Positions 53,350-62,905 of a stretch of 64,000 nt of DNA are shown here, one piece after another; within the stretch, counting starts at the first letter, position 1; the number at the start of each line of letters is the position of its first letter. Source of the DNA: Litchfieldella qijiaojingensis. GTDB lineage: Bacteria; Pseudomonadota; Gammaproteobacteria; Pseudomonadales; Halomonadaceae. The stretch covers positions 1 to 64,000 of the forward strand of contig NZ_BMXS01000004.1 in NCBI RefSeq assembly GCF_014651875.1, read 5' to 3'. Both the position numbers and the translations under genes were made by a program. The notes below the pieces were generated by a model. That model did not search any database and had not been told where the DNA came from. It saw only the letters and a list, made by a program, of their open reading frames with translations.

Positions 53350-54276
53350 TTATAGGGAGAGGAAGAACAGGATCAGCGGTGGCGAGAGCAGCGAAAGGAT
53401 AAAGCCGCTGACGACGGCGACCGGCACGCAGGCTACACCGCCGTGTTGCTGGATCACCGGTAGGGTGAAATCCATGGAAGTGGCGCCGCCATAGCCGATG
53501 GCCAGTGGGGTGGCGCGGTGAATCGTCAGCGGGATCAGCAGGAAGGCCAGCAGTTCGCGAGCCAGGTCGTTGAAGAAGGCTATGCCACCGAGCACCGGAC
53601 CGAGCTGATCGCCGATCAGGATTCCCGAGAGCGAATACCAGCCGAAACCTGCGGCCATGGCCAGGCCCTGGTTCCAGGAGAGCGATAGTAGCGGTGCGGC
53701 CAGCAAGCCGGCCAGCAGCGAGCTGACCGCTACCGTGGCGGCGATCGCCAGCCCATGGCGGTTGAGCAGAATCTGCTTGAGTGGCATGCCGGAATTGCGG
53801 AGTTGGCAACCGATCAACGCCAACAAGGCATACAGCACGACTTCGGCCAGTGTCTCGGCCCGTGCATGCCATTCACTCATGGCCAGCCAGTCGAGCGCCA
53901 CACCAATGATCACCCCCAGGCCTACGACACCGACCAAGGTCAGCGAGCCGAGCATGGCAACGACTTTGCTGGTCGGCGCGCCCGCCACGACCGGCGAGGT
54001 ACCGGCGCGCATCTCACTGTGTCTTGCCAGCCACCATAGTGCCAGCAGGTTGCAAGTGGCAGTGATCGCGAACAGCAGCGCCGATTGGCCGCCCATGTGC
54101 GAGAGTTGGCGGCCCAGGTCATCGAGCGCAGCCAGGCCGACACCCATCAGCAGCAGGATGACGTAGATCGAGCCATTGACCGAGCGGTTGACCAGATTCA
54201 TGAGTGGAGCGCGGCGTACCGGTATCAGATAGCCCAGGATCAGGGGCAGCAGGACGATCAGGATTCCGCTCAGCAT
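53350..54276 (-). CDS. lysO: Lysine exporter LysO family protein
   Basis: 308-residue membrane protein of the LysO/YbjE (DUF340) family with about eight helices and the family pattern GFGWYSLSGILIGDQLGPVLGGIAFFNDLARELLAF and YGGATSMDFTLPVIQQHGG. LysO exports L-lysine and thialysine in E. coli. No lysine riboswitch or regulator was recognised in the 131-base upstream gap, which holds only short inverted repeats (CATCAG/CTGATG and GGGAAA/TTTCCC). Confidence 0.88.
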   Translation of the reverse strand: MLSGILIVLLPLILGYLIPVRRAPLMNLVNRSVNGSIYVILLLMGVGLAALDDLGRQLSHMGGQSALLFAITATCNLLALWWLARHSEMRAGTSPVVAGAPTSKVVAMLGSLTLVGVVGLGVIIGVALDWLAMSEWHARAETLAEVVLYALLALIGCQLRNSGMPLKQILLNRHGLAIAATVAVSSLLAGLLAAPLLSLSWNQGLAMAAGFGWYSLSGILIGDQLGPVLGGIAFFNDLARELLAFLLIPLTIHRATPLAIGYGGATSMDFTLPVIQQHGGVACVPVAVVSGFILSLLSPPLILFFLSL

Positions 54277-54407
54277 CGTGGCTCCAGTGTCGAATGAAGC
54301 GAGGTGGCCGATATCCCGACCAAGGCAGCCGACGATAAGCGAAAGGAGATATGAAGGGAAATGATTTTCCCTGATGGGGCATCAGCCAGGCTGATGAACG
54401 ATGGAAG

Positions 54408-55082
54408 TCATTCCGACAGCGAGAGTTCGGTCAAGGTCAAACGGCTCTTGCGCTCGCCTTCACGGCGGTAGTCGATGGCCAGCAACAAGCCCGGCAGTTC
54501 GGGGTGGAAGCTGAAGATCAGTCGCCGTTCGGGGTGTTCGGGGTCCCAAGACTCGATGGTTATGGCATCGAAGTTGCCGGCTGGCAGTGTCAGTTCACTG
54601 CGTTCGACGACACGGTAGTGCAGGGTTTCCTCGCGTCCCTTGTGGTCCTGGTAGCGGAATTCGCACGGTGGTTGGTCGTCGTCGCAACGGGCTTGCACCG
54701 CTTGACGTGAGAGCTCGAACAGTGCCGTCTGCCTATCGGGAAGCGAGGCGAGGTCATCGTGTCCCAGCCGATATTTGCCACCTATGCCTAGCAGTGAATA
54801 ACCGCTGTGATAGGCACTGGCACGAATGCCGTCGTCACCGATTCGAAATCGGCTGCTTTCGCTGCCACGAGCCATGGCGATCGCCGCGCGCATGTCGCTT
54901 TGCCAATGGTTGCCTTGGCGCGTGAGCTGGTGCTCGACACGAGCACTGGGCCAGCCATTGATTTCCAGCCGATAACTGGCGGCAAAAGGGCGAGGATCGG
55001 CCGGTTCGCTGGCCATGGCGCCAGTCACCAGTAGCATGGTGGTCACCAGACTTGCAAGAAGGATGCGCAACGCGTGGGGCAT
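54408..55082 (-). CDS. DUF3108-domain periplasmic protein
   Basis: 224 residues with a signal peptide (ALRILLASLVTTMLLVTGAMA) and a beta-rich DUF3108 body (FAASYRLEINGWPSARVEHQL, KYRLGHDDLASLPDRQTALFELSR, LHYRVVERSELTLPAGNFDAITIE). Family members are outer-envelope associated; no biochemical function is known. Start at 55082 with GGAG six bases upstream. Divergent from the PfpI gene. Confidence 0.82.
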   Translation of the reverse strand: MPHALRILLASLVTTMLLVTGAMASEPADPRPFAASYRLEINGWPSARVEHQLTRQGNHWQSDMRAAIAMARGSESSRFRIGDDGIRASAYHSGYSLLGIGGKYRLGHDDLASLPDRQTALFELSRQAVQARCDDDQPPCEFRYQDHKGREETLHYRVVERSELTLPAGNFDAITIESWDPEHPERRLIFSFHPELPGLLLAIDYRREGERKSRLTLTELSLSE

Positions 55083-55266
55083 GAGTGCTCCATGATGACG
55101 AGACAGATACCTCGCTGTGATGCGGGGTGAGGGTCAAAGGTTCCCGCGTGCACGTTCATTGCGCATTCAATATGCTCGTCTACTCTATGGCTTACCATCC
55201 TTGGACGCGTTGGCCGCGGCGATCGTGCCGCGCCTGGCGAGTCCCCACGCAAGGGAGCTTTTCCTC

Positions 55267-55827
55267 ATGGCCAGGATACTGTTGATTGCCGGTGACTTTG
55301 TCGAGGACTACGAAATCATGGTGCCCTTCCAGGCCCTGCAAGCGATGGGGCACGAGGTCGAGGCCGTGTGCCCCGAAAAGCGTGAAGGCGACAACATCAA
55401 GACCGCCATCCACGATTTCGAAGGGGACCAGACCTATACCGAGAAGCCGGGCCATCGCTTTACTCTGAATGCTACTTTCGCCGAGGTCGATCCGGCCGAT
55501 TACGATGCCTTGGTGATTCCCGGAGGACGCTCGCCGGAATACCTGCGTCTCAACGAACGGGTACTGGAAGTGGTGGCGTATTTCGTTGAACACGACAAAC
55601 CGGTGGCAGCGATCTGTCATGGCGCGCAATTACTGGCTGCGGCGGTGTCGCTGGAGGGACATCGGGTGTCGTCCTACCCTGCCTGCGCTCCGGAAGTGCG
55701 CCTGGCTGGTGGTGATTATGCCGATATCGCGGTCGATCAGGCAGTGACCAGCGGCAGATTGGTCACGGCACCGGCCTGGCCGGCGCATCCGGAGTGGCTA
55801 AAGCAGTTCAACGCCCTATTGCAGTGA
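55267..55827 (+). CDS. DJ-1/PfpI family protein
   Basis: 186-residue single-domain protein of the DJ-1/PfpI superfamily: nucleophile Cys in [13 protein letters not shown] with the nucleophile elbow and Glu in [13 protein letters not shown]. Members act as proteases, glyoxalases or chaperones; the specific activity is not determinable here. Start at 55267 ([11 protein letters not shown]) fits the fold boundary and has GGGAG upstream; the 50-residue extension is unsupported. Confidence 0.85.
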   Translation: MARILLIAGDFVEDYEIMVPFQALQAMGHEVEAVCPEKREGDNIKTAIHDFEGDQTYTEKPGHRFTLNATFAEVDPADYDALVIPGGRSPEYLRLNERVLEVVAYFVEHDKPVAAICHGAQLLAAAVSLEGHRVSSYPACAPEVRLAGGDYADIAVDQAVTSGRLVTAPAWPAHPEWLKQFNALLQ

Positions 55828-55841
55828 ATGAGGGGGGATAT

Positions 55842-57188
55842 TTACTCCTGGCGCTGCAGGCGTTTCAGGCCCTCGCTGAGTTCGATTGGATAGGGGGGGT
55901 CGGCGGGCTCGAGCTGGCGCAGAGCGGGCGGTAAGTGCCGCAGGGCCTGCTGAACCCGCTCGCGGGCGCGGTCGGCTTCCGCAAGGGCCGAATCGTCGAT
56001 CCGGCCCTCCTTGACCAGCGGGGTCAGCAAGGGCTCGCCATCGTCAACCGGTTCGTCGCGCAGGGCGATCAGGTCGCCACGGTAGAACCCCTGGCTGTCG
56101 CGACGACGATAGACCTGCTTGCGGCTGGGCAGGTTGACCTTTCCCGGTGAGTGCTTGACACGCGGCTTGCCAGCGTATTCCACCAGCTTGTAGGACAGGT
56201 CGATCACCGGGGCATCCTCCGACACGCCCATGGACGTGCCGACACCGAAGGCGTCGATGGGGGCGCCGGCTCCGATCAGTTCGGCGATGGCCTGTTCGTT
56301 GAGGCCACTGCTGGCGACGATCTTCACGTCGGCATGGCCGGCATCGTCGAGCAGTTGGCGAGCATCCCGGGCCAGGGGGCCGAGATCCCCTGAGTCGAGG
56401 CGAATTGCGCCGACCTTGAGGTCGGGCTCCGCAGCCATCAGATCGATGACCTTGCGCACTCCAGCCAGTGTGTCGTGGGTGTCCACCAGCAGGGTGGTTC
56501 CCGGGTAGAGCCTGGCGAACTGCCGAAACGCCTCCTGTTCGTTATCATGAGCCAGCACGTAACTGTGGGCCATGGTGCCGCGCAGTGGCAGGTCATGGAT
56601 CAGCCCTCCAAGTACATTGCTGGTGCCGGCGAGGCCCGCCGCGCGATAAGCGCGCACACCACGGATTGCGGCATCCACGCCGTGCATGCGGCGCATGCCG
56701 AAATCGACGACTGGGCGTCCGTTGGCGGCCATCACCAGGCGCACCGCCTTGGAGGCCAGCACGGTCTCGAGCTGGACCTGGTTCATCACCAGGCTCTCCA
56801 GTAGCTGAGCCTCGGCGATGGGCGCCTCGACTTCCATCAATGGCTCGCTGGGGAATACCGGCGTGCCTTCGGGCACGGTCCAGATATCGCCCGTGAAGCG
56901 AAACCCCTCGAGCCAGGCGAGAAAGTCATCCTCGAACACCTTCACGTCGGCCAGGCGCTGCAGGCTGGTCGGTGAAAAACGCAGGCGCGTGACCAGTTCC
57001 GCAACATACTGCTGACCGCAGGCGAGCATGAAGTTACGCTTGGCCGGCAGTTTGCGGAAATAGAGGCTGAATACCCCGCGGCCGTGCATGCCCTCCCGCC
57101 AGTAGGCCTGCAGCATGGTCAGCTCGTAGAGGTCGGTGAGCAGCGCCAGGTCGTCGTCGGTCACACTGGCCGGAGAGGGATGCTTCAT
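55842..57188 (-). CDS. pncB: Nicotinate phosphoribosyltransferase
   Basis: 448 residues. It converts nicotinate plus PRPP to nicotinate mononucleotide in NAD salvage. Recognisable: LLTDLYELTMLQAYWREGMHGRGVFSLYFRKLP at the N-terminus, the phosphorylated-His region LRGTMAHSYVLAHDNE, and AFGVGTSMGVSEDAPVIDLSYKLVEYAGKPRVKHSPGK. Start overlaps the pncA stop by four bases, so both salvage steps are translated together. Confidence 0.93.
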   Translation of the reverse strand: MKHPSPASVTDDDLALLTDLYELTMLQAYWREGMHGRGVFSLYFRKLPAKRNFMLACGQQYVAELVTRLRFSPTSLQRLADVKVFEDDFLAWLEGFRFTGDIWTVPEGTPVFPSEPLMEVEAPIAEAQLLESLVMNQVQLETVLASKAVRLVMAANGRPVVDFGMRRMHGVDAAIRGVRAYRAAGLAGTSNVLGGLIHDLPLRGTMAHSYVLAHDNEQEAFRQFARLYPGTTLLVDTHDTLAGVRKVIDLMAAEPDLKVGAIRLDSGDLGPLARDARQLLDDAGHADVKIVASSGLNEQAIAELIGAGAPIDAFGVGTSMGVSEDAPVIDLSYKLVEYAGKPRVKHSPGKVNLPSRKQVYRRRDSQGFYRGDLIALRDEPVDDGEPLLTPLVKEGRIDDSALAEADRARERVQQALRHLPPALRQLEPADPPYPIELSEGLKRLQRQE

Positions 57189-57754
57189 GCCACGACCTCA
57201 CAACCTGCTTCGCGAAGTTCCTCTTCACATGCCTCACGCTGGTCGGCTACCACGGGTTCGGTGAGGCCGGTCAGCAAATGGGTCGTGAAGCCGGCCTTGA
57301 GGGCATCCAGTGTCGTGGCCCGCACGCAGACATCCATCGCCAGGCCGCAGACCATGACGCGGGAAATCCCGCGGTGGCGCAGGAAGTCGGCCAGTCCCGT
57401 GCCATCGAAGGCCGAATAGGCGTCACGGTCGAAGGCCGTGCCCTTGCTGACCTTGATGGTGCCGTCAGGGAATTGCAGCTCGGGGTGGAAAGCAGCCCCC
57501 GGTGTATCCTGGACACAATGCACCGGCCAGGGGCCGCCCTGGCTTTCGAAACTGCAATGATCGACGGGGTGCCAGTCGCGCGAGGCAATCACCAGGGCGC
57601 CGGCCTCCCGTGCGGCCTGGGCCTGGCTGTTGATGCCCGGCACCAGGGCGTTGCCGCCGGCTACGGGCAACGCCCCTCCTTCACAGAAATCGTTCTGCAT
57701 GTCGACGATCAACAAGGCATCGTCGGGGCGATATGTCACCTGTGGTTGCGTCAT
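57185..57754 (-). CDS. pncA: Nicotinamidase
   Basis: 189-residue isochorismatase-fold amidase converting nicotinamide to nicotinate. Catalytic Asp in LLIVDMQNDF, Lys in IKVSKGTAFDRDAYSAF, Cys in GLAMDVCVRATTLDAL, and metal ligands in SRDWHPVDHCSF. GGGGAGG precedes the ATG. Its product feeds PncB. Confidence 0.93.
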   Translation of the reverse strand: MTQPQVTYRPDDALLIVDMQNDFCEGGALPVAGGNALVPGINSQAQAAREAGALVIASRDWHPVDHCSFESQGGPWPVHCVQDTPGAAFHPELQFPDGTIKVSKGTAFDRDAYSAFDGTGLADFLRHRGISRVMVCGLAMDVCVRATTLDALKAGFTTHLLTGLTEPVVADQREACEEELREAGCEVVA

Positions 57755-57788
57755 CGCTGCCTCCCCCTGGATTATCCAGTGTGGCTAA

Positions 57789-57932
57789 GGAAACACTGAA
57801 TAAATGCCTGCACGGTTCAATCGCTGCGTTGCGCGGTGCGCGGAATCCTCACACCTATACCCCATAGGCTCCGGTTCCTGTGCTCCGGGCGCCTTGCGCT
57901 TGATGCCGTTCGTCGATTTATTCAGTGCTTCC
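57789..57932 (-). mobile_element. MITE-like element, family B, copy 2
   Basis: 144 bp in the gap between pncA and the reductase gene, opposite in orientation to copy 1. Its reverse complement matches 30029-30170 at most positions, including the central GGAACCGGAGC and GAGGATTCC blocks. Terminal repeats GGAAACACTGAATAAAT / ATTTATTCAGTGCTTCC are nearly perfect. No convincing target duplication beyond AA. Confidence 0.8.
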
Positions 57933-58000
57933 AAGGCTTGTTTCTCAGCGTAACGCGTTGACGCTCAGCTTTGTAGGGCTTTGCGAACCTATCCTGGAAG

Positions 58001-58927
58001 TCAGTAGCCGGCTTCCGGGTCGACGCTTGGCACCGACTCGCCCGCTTCCCAGGCACGAACGGTTTCGACGACCTGTTCGACAGCTTCGTCGAGCGGGGTT
58101 GGCGCGGCCATGTGCGGCGTGATCCGCACTCGAGGGTGGGCCCACAGCGGGCTGTCGGTTGTTAACGGCTCCTCGGGGAAGGCATCGAGCAGCGCTCCGC
58201 GCAGGTGGCCTTCTTCTTTGTCGGGACCCAGAGCCTCGAGCAGGGCCGTTTCATCGACCAGGGTGCCGCGTCCCGGGTTGATCAGGGTCGCTCCGTTGGG
58301 CAGAGCCGCGAGGGTGTCGGCATTGACGATATGCCGGGTCGACGGGGTATCGGGCAGCAGCGTGACCAGGGTATGCACCTGACCCAGCAGCTTGCGCAGG
58401 CCGGCATCTCCATGGTGACAGGTCACTCCCTCGATTCGCTTGGGTGAGCGGCTCCAACCGTGTACGGGAAAGCCATCCGCGGCCAGCGTCTGGGCGACAT
58501 GAGTACCGATGGCGCCGAGGCCGAGAATGCCGACTCCCCAGTCCCGCTTGGCGACAACCGGAATTTCCCGCCACAGCGCATCGGCTTCCTGGCTCAGGTA
58601 GCGATCGAAGTCGCGCTGGAAATGCAGCACACCGTAGCGCACGTAGTCGGCCATCAATTCTCCCATGCCGGCATCGTGCAGCTTGACGATGGGCACTCCC
58701 TTGGGCAGCCCCGGATTGTTGAGAAGAGCATCGACACCGGCTCCGAGATTGACGATACCCTTGGCGCCGGCGTGGCGTTCCAGCAACCTGGCCGGCGGCT
58801 TCCATACGGCTAGGTAATCGATGCCTTCGACCTCCTGGTCGCTGGTGAAAACCTCTGCTTCCGGCATACGCTTGGCCAGGGTTTCTCGCCATAGCTCGGC
58901 ATCGTCGATGTGAACCAGAATGCGCAT
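58001..58927 (-). CDS. Glyoxylate/hydroxypyruvate reductase, GhrA-like
   Basis: 308-residue D-2-hydroxyacid dehydrogenase: NAD(P) motif VGILGLGAIGTHVAQTLAADGF with Arg (WSRSPKR) suggesting NADPH, catalytic Arg in INPGRGTLVDE, Glu in DAFPEEPL, His in PHMAAPT. The GhrA group reduces glyoxylate and hydroxypyruvate. It lies 18 bases downstream of the MocR gene on the same strand, so it may share its transcript. Confidence 0.87.
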   Translation of the reverse strand: MRILVHIDDAELWRETLAKRMPEAEVFTSDQEVEGIDYLAVWKPPARLLERHAGAKGIVNLGAGVDALLNNPGLPKGVPIVKLHDAGMGELMADYVRYGVLHFQRDFDRYLSQEADALWREIPVVAKRDWGVGILGLGAIGTHVAQTLAADGFPVHGWSRSPKRIEGVTCHHGDAGLRKLLGQVHTLVTLLPDTPSTRHIVNADTLAALPNGATLINPGRGTLVDETALLEALGPDKEEGHLRGALLDAFPEEPLTTDSPLWAHPRVRITPHMAAPTPLDEAVEQVVETVRAWEAGESVPSVDPEAGY

Positions 58928-58945
58928 GCTTCCTCCCCTCTCGGT

Positions 58946-60352
58946 TCAGTATACGATCTGCATCATGGGCGGTGGCGCTTCGTCGAGCAAGCCGGCCAGG
59001 TAGTGCAAGCCCTCTTCCAGACGGGCGATGTCCGGCTCGGCACCCAGGCTCAGGCGGACCCGCTTCGGCGGTGGCGATTGCTCGACCATGAAAGGTTGCG
59101 CGGTGGTAATCGCCAGGCCTTCCTGTTCGGCCTGTTGCTGGAGTTCCTCGGGACGCCATAGCGGTGGCAATGACACCCAGACATGCAGGCTGGTGGGGCG
59201 TGATGATAAGTGGTGGGCCTCCAACAGGCGGGCGGCCAGGCGTTGCCGCTCGGCCAGCAATTCGCGCTGTTCCTGGGCCAAGGTCTCGACCGTTCCGTTG
59301 GCCAACCACAGGTCGGCGATCTCGAAGGTCAAGGGTGTGGCCATCCAACTCGTGGCGCGCAAGCGGGGCAAAGTGTGGTGAAGCTGCGAGCGGGGCACGC
59401 TCAGGTAGCCGGCCCGCAATCCCGGTACCGTGGCCTTGGTCAGGCTGGTGACATGGAAAGTCTGGCGCGGCAGGTAGGCGGCCAGTGGCATCAGGCCTGG
59501 CGGTTCGAGCAGGGCGTGCACGTCGTCCTCGATCAGCCATATGCCATGACGGTTGAGCACTTCGGCCACGGTGTGGCGTCGTCGCTCGCTCATGGTCGCT
59601 CCGGTGGGGTTCAACTGGGTTGGGGTCAGGCAGACGGCACTTGGGTGGAAGCGCTGGCAGGCGACTTCCAAGGCATCCGGAATCACGCCTTCGTCGTCGA
59701 TGGAGACACCACGAAGCTGGAAGCCCAGGGTGCGCGACAGGGCGATCAGACCGTGGTCGGTAAGGGCCTCGGTGAGTACAACGTCCCCAGGCTGGACGAC
59801 GGTGGAGATTGCCAGCATCAGACCGTGGGCGGCACCGTTGCACAGGATGCGATCGTCCACGTCACCGGGCACACCCAGGCGCCTGTGCAGCCAATCGTTG
59901 GCACGTTCGCGCTGGTGGACAAGGCCGGCGATCGGCCGACAGGCGCTGACCACGTCGGGATTGGCATGCTCGCTGAGCTCGGCCAGGGCCTCCCGAAAGC
60001 GCAGGTGATGACGCGGTGTGCAAACGGGGTGGGCGATCGACAGGTCGATCAGTGGAGTCTCGCGACGGGGTTCCAGGCCGCGCAGGTATTCAGACTCGCG
60101 GCTATCATCGAAGGCATTGACCCAGGTGCCGCTGCCGACCCGTGCCTGCACCAGACCCATTTTTTCCGCTTCGGTATAGGCCCGAGAGACGGTTTGTACG
60201 CTGACTCCGAGGGATTCGGCCAGTTGCCGGTGGGGAGGGAGGCGGCTGCCTGGAATCAAGCCGCCCTGACGTATCGCCTCGGAAAGCGCACGAGCGATGG
60301 CCAGGTACTTGGGGCCGTGAGTGGGAAGATAGGGGGTCAGGTCAATTGTCAT
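58946..60352 (-). CDS. MocR/GabR-type PLP-dependent regulator, EnuR candidate
   Basis: 468 residues: N-terminal GntR winged helix (YLAIARALSEAIRQGGLIPGSRLPPHRQLAESLGVSVQTVSRAYTEAEKMGLV) and a class-I aminotransferase-like domain with the PLP lysine in TSLTKATVPGLRAGYL (Lys306). In many bacteria the MocR protein EnuR controls ectoine uptake and degradation by sensing alpha-ADABA through PLP; its lysine is at a similar position. Here the gene is divergent from doeA across 279 bases with repeated CAATTGTCATG sites. EnuR identity is inferred from context. Confidence 0.8.
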   Translation of the reverse strand: MTIDLTPYLPTHGPKYLAIARALSEAIRQGGLIPGSRLPPHRQLAESLGVSVQTVSRAYTEAEKMGLVQARVGSGTWVNAFDDSRESEYLRGLEPRRETPLIDLSIAHPVCTPRHHLRFREALAELSEHANPDVVSACRPIAGLVHQRERANDWLHRRLGVPGDVDDRILCNGAAHGLMLAISTVVQPGDVVLTEALTDHGLIALSRTLGFQLRGVSIDDEGVIPDALEVACQRFHPSAVCLTPTQLNPTGATMSERRRHTVAEVLNRHGIWLIEDDVHALLEPPGLMPLAAYLPRQTFHVTSLTKATVPGLRAGYLSVPRSQLHHTLPRLRATSWMATPLTFEIADLWLANGTVETLAQEQRELLAERQRLAARLLEAHHLSSRPTSLHVWVSLPPLWRPEELQQQAEQEGLAITTAQPFMVEQSPPPKRVRLSLGAEPDIARLEEGLHYLAGLLDEAPPPMMQIVY

Positions 60353-60458
60353 GATCCAATAAAGCCTTTGACGGCGGGCTCAGGAGAGATGCTAGTATCC
60401 TCGTTAGGGCATTGACTGGCAATTGTCATGTTTTTGTTTATAGCAAATCATGACAATG
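60343..60458. promoter_or_regulatory. Repeated operator sites between the MocR gene and doeA
   Basis: CAATTGTCATG occurs at 60343-60353 (overlapping the MocR start codon) and 60420-60430, and its inverted core CATGACAATG at 60449-60458. ATTGTCATG and CATGACAAT form a perfect 9-bp inverted repeat with an 18-base AT-rich spacer. MocR regulators bind combinations of direct and inverted repeats, so this is a likely operator for autoregulation and doe control. Confidence 0.55.
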
Positions 60459-60631
60459 ATAACGCCAAATTTTCAACCGGCGTCCAGCACAGGTTCTGGC
60501 AATCAAGTAGTACCCGCCGTCGGCAATACCGGCGGTTTTTTCAGGCTCAGCAGGTCTGAAGCAAAGGGCTCGGCATTCTCAATTGACTGGGAAGGGCCGG
60601 TTTTGGCGATTTTTATTATGGCGAGTGGCCC

Positions 60632-61831
60632 ATGATCGAGGTTTCCCTGCCTTTCACTCGTGAGGAATATGCACAGCGCCTATGGAAGGTGCGTGCAGAG
60701 ATGGCCAACCGAGGCATTGATGTGCTGATCGTCAGCGACCCATCCAACATGGCCTGGTTGACGGGCTATGATGGCTGGTCTTTCTATGTGCACCAGTGCG
60801 TACTGCTTGGTCTGGAAGGTGAGCCGGTGTGGTACGGCCGACGCCAGGACAGCAACGGCGCCTTGCGCACCTGCTGGATAGACCCGGAGAACATCACCCA
60901 CTACCCGGATTACTACGTGCAGAATCCGGATATGCACCCCATGGACTACCTGGCCCAGTCCATCATGCCTGATCGAGGCTGGCATGAAGGGGTGGTGGGA
61001 ATGGAGATGGATAATTACTACTTCTCGGCCAAGGCCTATCAAAGCCTGTTGCGCGAGTTGCCGCATGCCCGCTTCCAGGATGCCAACGCCTTGGTCAACT
61101 GGTGCCGGGCGATCAAATCGCCACGCGAGATCGAGTACATGCGCATCGCGGCGAAGATCGTCGAGGGCATGCATGCGCGGATCCTGGAGGTGATCGAGCC
61201 GGGGTTGCCCAAGAGCAAGCTGGTCTCGGAAATCTATCGGGTCGGTATCGAGGGGTGGACATCACCGGACGGTATCGTCTACGGCGGCGACTATCCCGCC
61301 ATCGTGCCGCTTTTGCCCACCGGCAAGGATGCGGCAGCGCCACACCTGACTTGGGACGATACGCCGTTTCGCGAGGGCGAGGGCACTTTCTTCGAGATCG
61401 CCGGATGCTTCAAGCGCTACCATGCGCCACTGTCACGCACAGTGTTTCTCGGTAAACCGCCACTGGACTTCGTGCGTGGCGAGTCGGCTCTGCTCGAAGG
61501 GATCGAGAATGGCCTGGCAGTGGCCAAGCCCGGCAATCGTTGTGCCGATATCGCCATGGCACTGGGTGCGGCAATGGACAAGTATGGCTTCGATCGCGGT
61601 GGCGCGCGTTGTGGCTATCCCATCGGCATCAGCTACCCGCCGGACTGGGGCGAGCGCACCATGAGTCTACGTCCTTCCGACGAGACGATTCTCGAGCCAG
61701 GAATGACCTTCCATTTCATGCCCGGTATGTGGATGGAAGACTGGGGGCTGGAGATCACTGAGTCTATCCTGATCACCGAAACCGGCGCCGAAACACTGGC
61801 CGATTTCCCGCGCCAGTTGTTCGTCAAGTAA
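60632..61831 (+). CDS. doeA: Ectoine hydrolase DoeA
   Basis: 399-residue M24 (creatinase/prolidase-like) enzyme that opens the ectoine ring to N-acetyl-diaminobutyrate isomers. Length equals that of Halomonas elongata DoeA. Creatinase N-domain (DVLIVSDPSNMAWLTGYDGWSFYVHQCVLL) followed by a pita-bread domain in which several metal ligands of classical aminopeptidases are altered (FFEIAGCFKRYHAPLSRTVFLG). Weak ribosome-binding site. First gene of doeA-doeB-doeX. Confidence 0.93.
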   Translation: MIEVSLPFTREEYAQRLWKVRAEMANRGIDVLIVSDPSNMAWLTGYDGWSFYVHQCVLLGLEGEPVWYGRRQDSNGALRTCWIDPENITHYPDYYVQNPDMHPMDYLAQSIMPDRGWHEGVVGMEMDNYYFSAKAYQSLLRELPHARFQDANALVNWCRAIKSPREIEYMRIAAKIVEGMHARILEVIEPGLPKSKLVSEIYRVGIEGWTSPDGIVYGGDYPAIVPLLPTGKDAAAPHLTWDDTPFREGEGTFFEIAGCFKRYHAPLSRTVFLGKPPLDFVRGESALLEGIENGLAVAKPGNRCADIAMALGAAMDKYGFDRGGARCGYPIGISYPPDWGERTMSLRPSDETILEPGMTFHFMPGMWMEDWGLEITESILITETGAETLADFPRQLFVK

Positions 61832-61886
61832 TGCCCTGGCCGTTGTGTTTCCCCACGCCAGCCAGGCGTTCGAGGAGAACGATTCC

Positions 61887-62900
61887 ATGAGCAAGCGACC
61901 CAGTCCGATTTCCGCCACCGTCGACTTCGAGGCCGATGGTGTTCAGCATGGCTACCTCAAGCTGCCGATCTCGAACGACGAGTCGGCTTGGGGAGCGGTG
62001 ATGATTCCCATCACCGTGGTCGCCAATGGCACCGGCCCTACCGCTTTGTTGACCGGGGGCAATCATGGCGACGAGTACGAGGGCATTACCGCCCTGTTGA
62101 AGCTGGCCAATACGCTAGAGCCCAAGGACGTGCACGGGCGGGTGATCATCGTACCGATGATGAACGCGCCGGCGGCGATGGCCGGAAGACGTACCTCGCC
62201 GATGGACGGCGGCAATCTCAACCGAAGCTTTCCGGGTGACCCGGACGGCACGGTGACCGAGCAGATCGCCGATTACTTCACACGCTACCTGGTACCGAAG
62301 TGCGACGTGGTGCTGGACCTGCACTCCGGCGGGCGCACCCTCGACATCGTGCCGTTCGCCGCCTCGCATGTACTGGAAAACAAGGACCAGCAGCGCCAGG
62401 CGCTGGATGGCGCCATCGCTTTCGGCGCGCCCACGGCGATGATGATGTTCGAGCTCGACGCCGCCAAACTGTTCGACACCGCTGTGGAAAGCCAAGGCAA
62501 GATCTTCGTTGCCACCGAGCTGGGCGGCGGCGGTACCACTACGCCGGAACGCCTAGCCATCGCCGAGCGCGGGGTGAAGAATTTCCTGATCCATTACGGT
62601 CTGATCGAAGGTGAGATCGAATCGCCCAGCGAACCGCAGGTCTACGTCGACATGCCGGATGCCAGTTGCTATGTGCAGAGCGAACATAGCGGGCTGCTGG
62701 AGCTGACGGTGGCGTTGGGCGAGGCGGTGGAGAAGGGCCAGGTGATCGCCCGCGTCTACGACATGACGCGCACCGGCACCGCTCCCGTGGAATATCGTGC
62801 CAATCGCGGCGGTCTGTTGGTGGCGCGGCGTTTCCCGGCCCAGGTCAACATGGGCGATACCATTGCGGTGATCGCCGAAGTCGTCGACTCCTTGGGTTAA
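61887..62900 (+). CDS. doeB: N-alpha-acetyl-L-2,4-diaminobutyrate deacetylase DoeB
   Basis: 337-residue zinc deacetylase of the succinylglutamate desuccinylase/aspartoacylase family: metal ligands in GGNHGDEYEG and LDLHSGG, and catalytic Glu region VATELGGGGTTTP. It releases diaminobutyrate from the DoeA product. Start at 61887 (MSKRPSP) with GAGGAG upstream; 55 bases after doeA. Confidence 0.93.
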   Translation: MSKRPSPISATVDFEADGVQHGYLKLPISNDESAWGAVMIPITVVANGTGPTALLTGGNHGDEYEGITALLKLANTLEPKDVHGRVIIVPMMNAPAAMAGRRTSPMDGGNLNRSFPGDPDGTVTEQIADYFTRYLVPKCDVVLDLHSGGRTLDIVPFAASHVLENKDQQRQALDGAIAFGAPTAMMMFELDAAKLFDTAVESQGKIFVATELGGGGTTTPERLAIAERGVKNFLIHYGLIEGEIESPSEPQVYVDMPDASCYVQSEHSGLLELTVALGEAVEKGQVIARVYDMTRTGTAPVEYRANRGGLLVARRFPAQVNMGDTIAVIAEVVDSLG

Positions 62901-62905
62901 AACGC

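Noticed and set aside
58251-59843. 530-codon ORF spanning the MocR and reductase genes in another frame
   Set aside because: Arg/Pro/Ala-rich composition typical of out-of-frame GC-rich translation, and it overlaps two recognised genes on the same strand.
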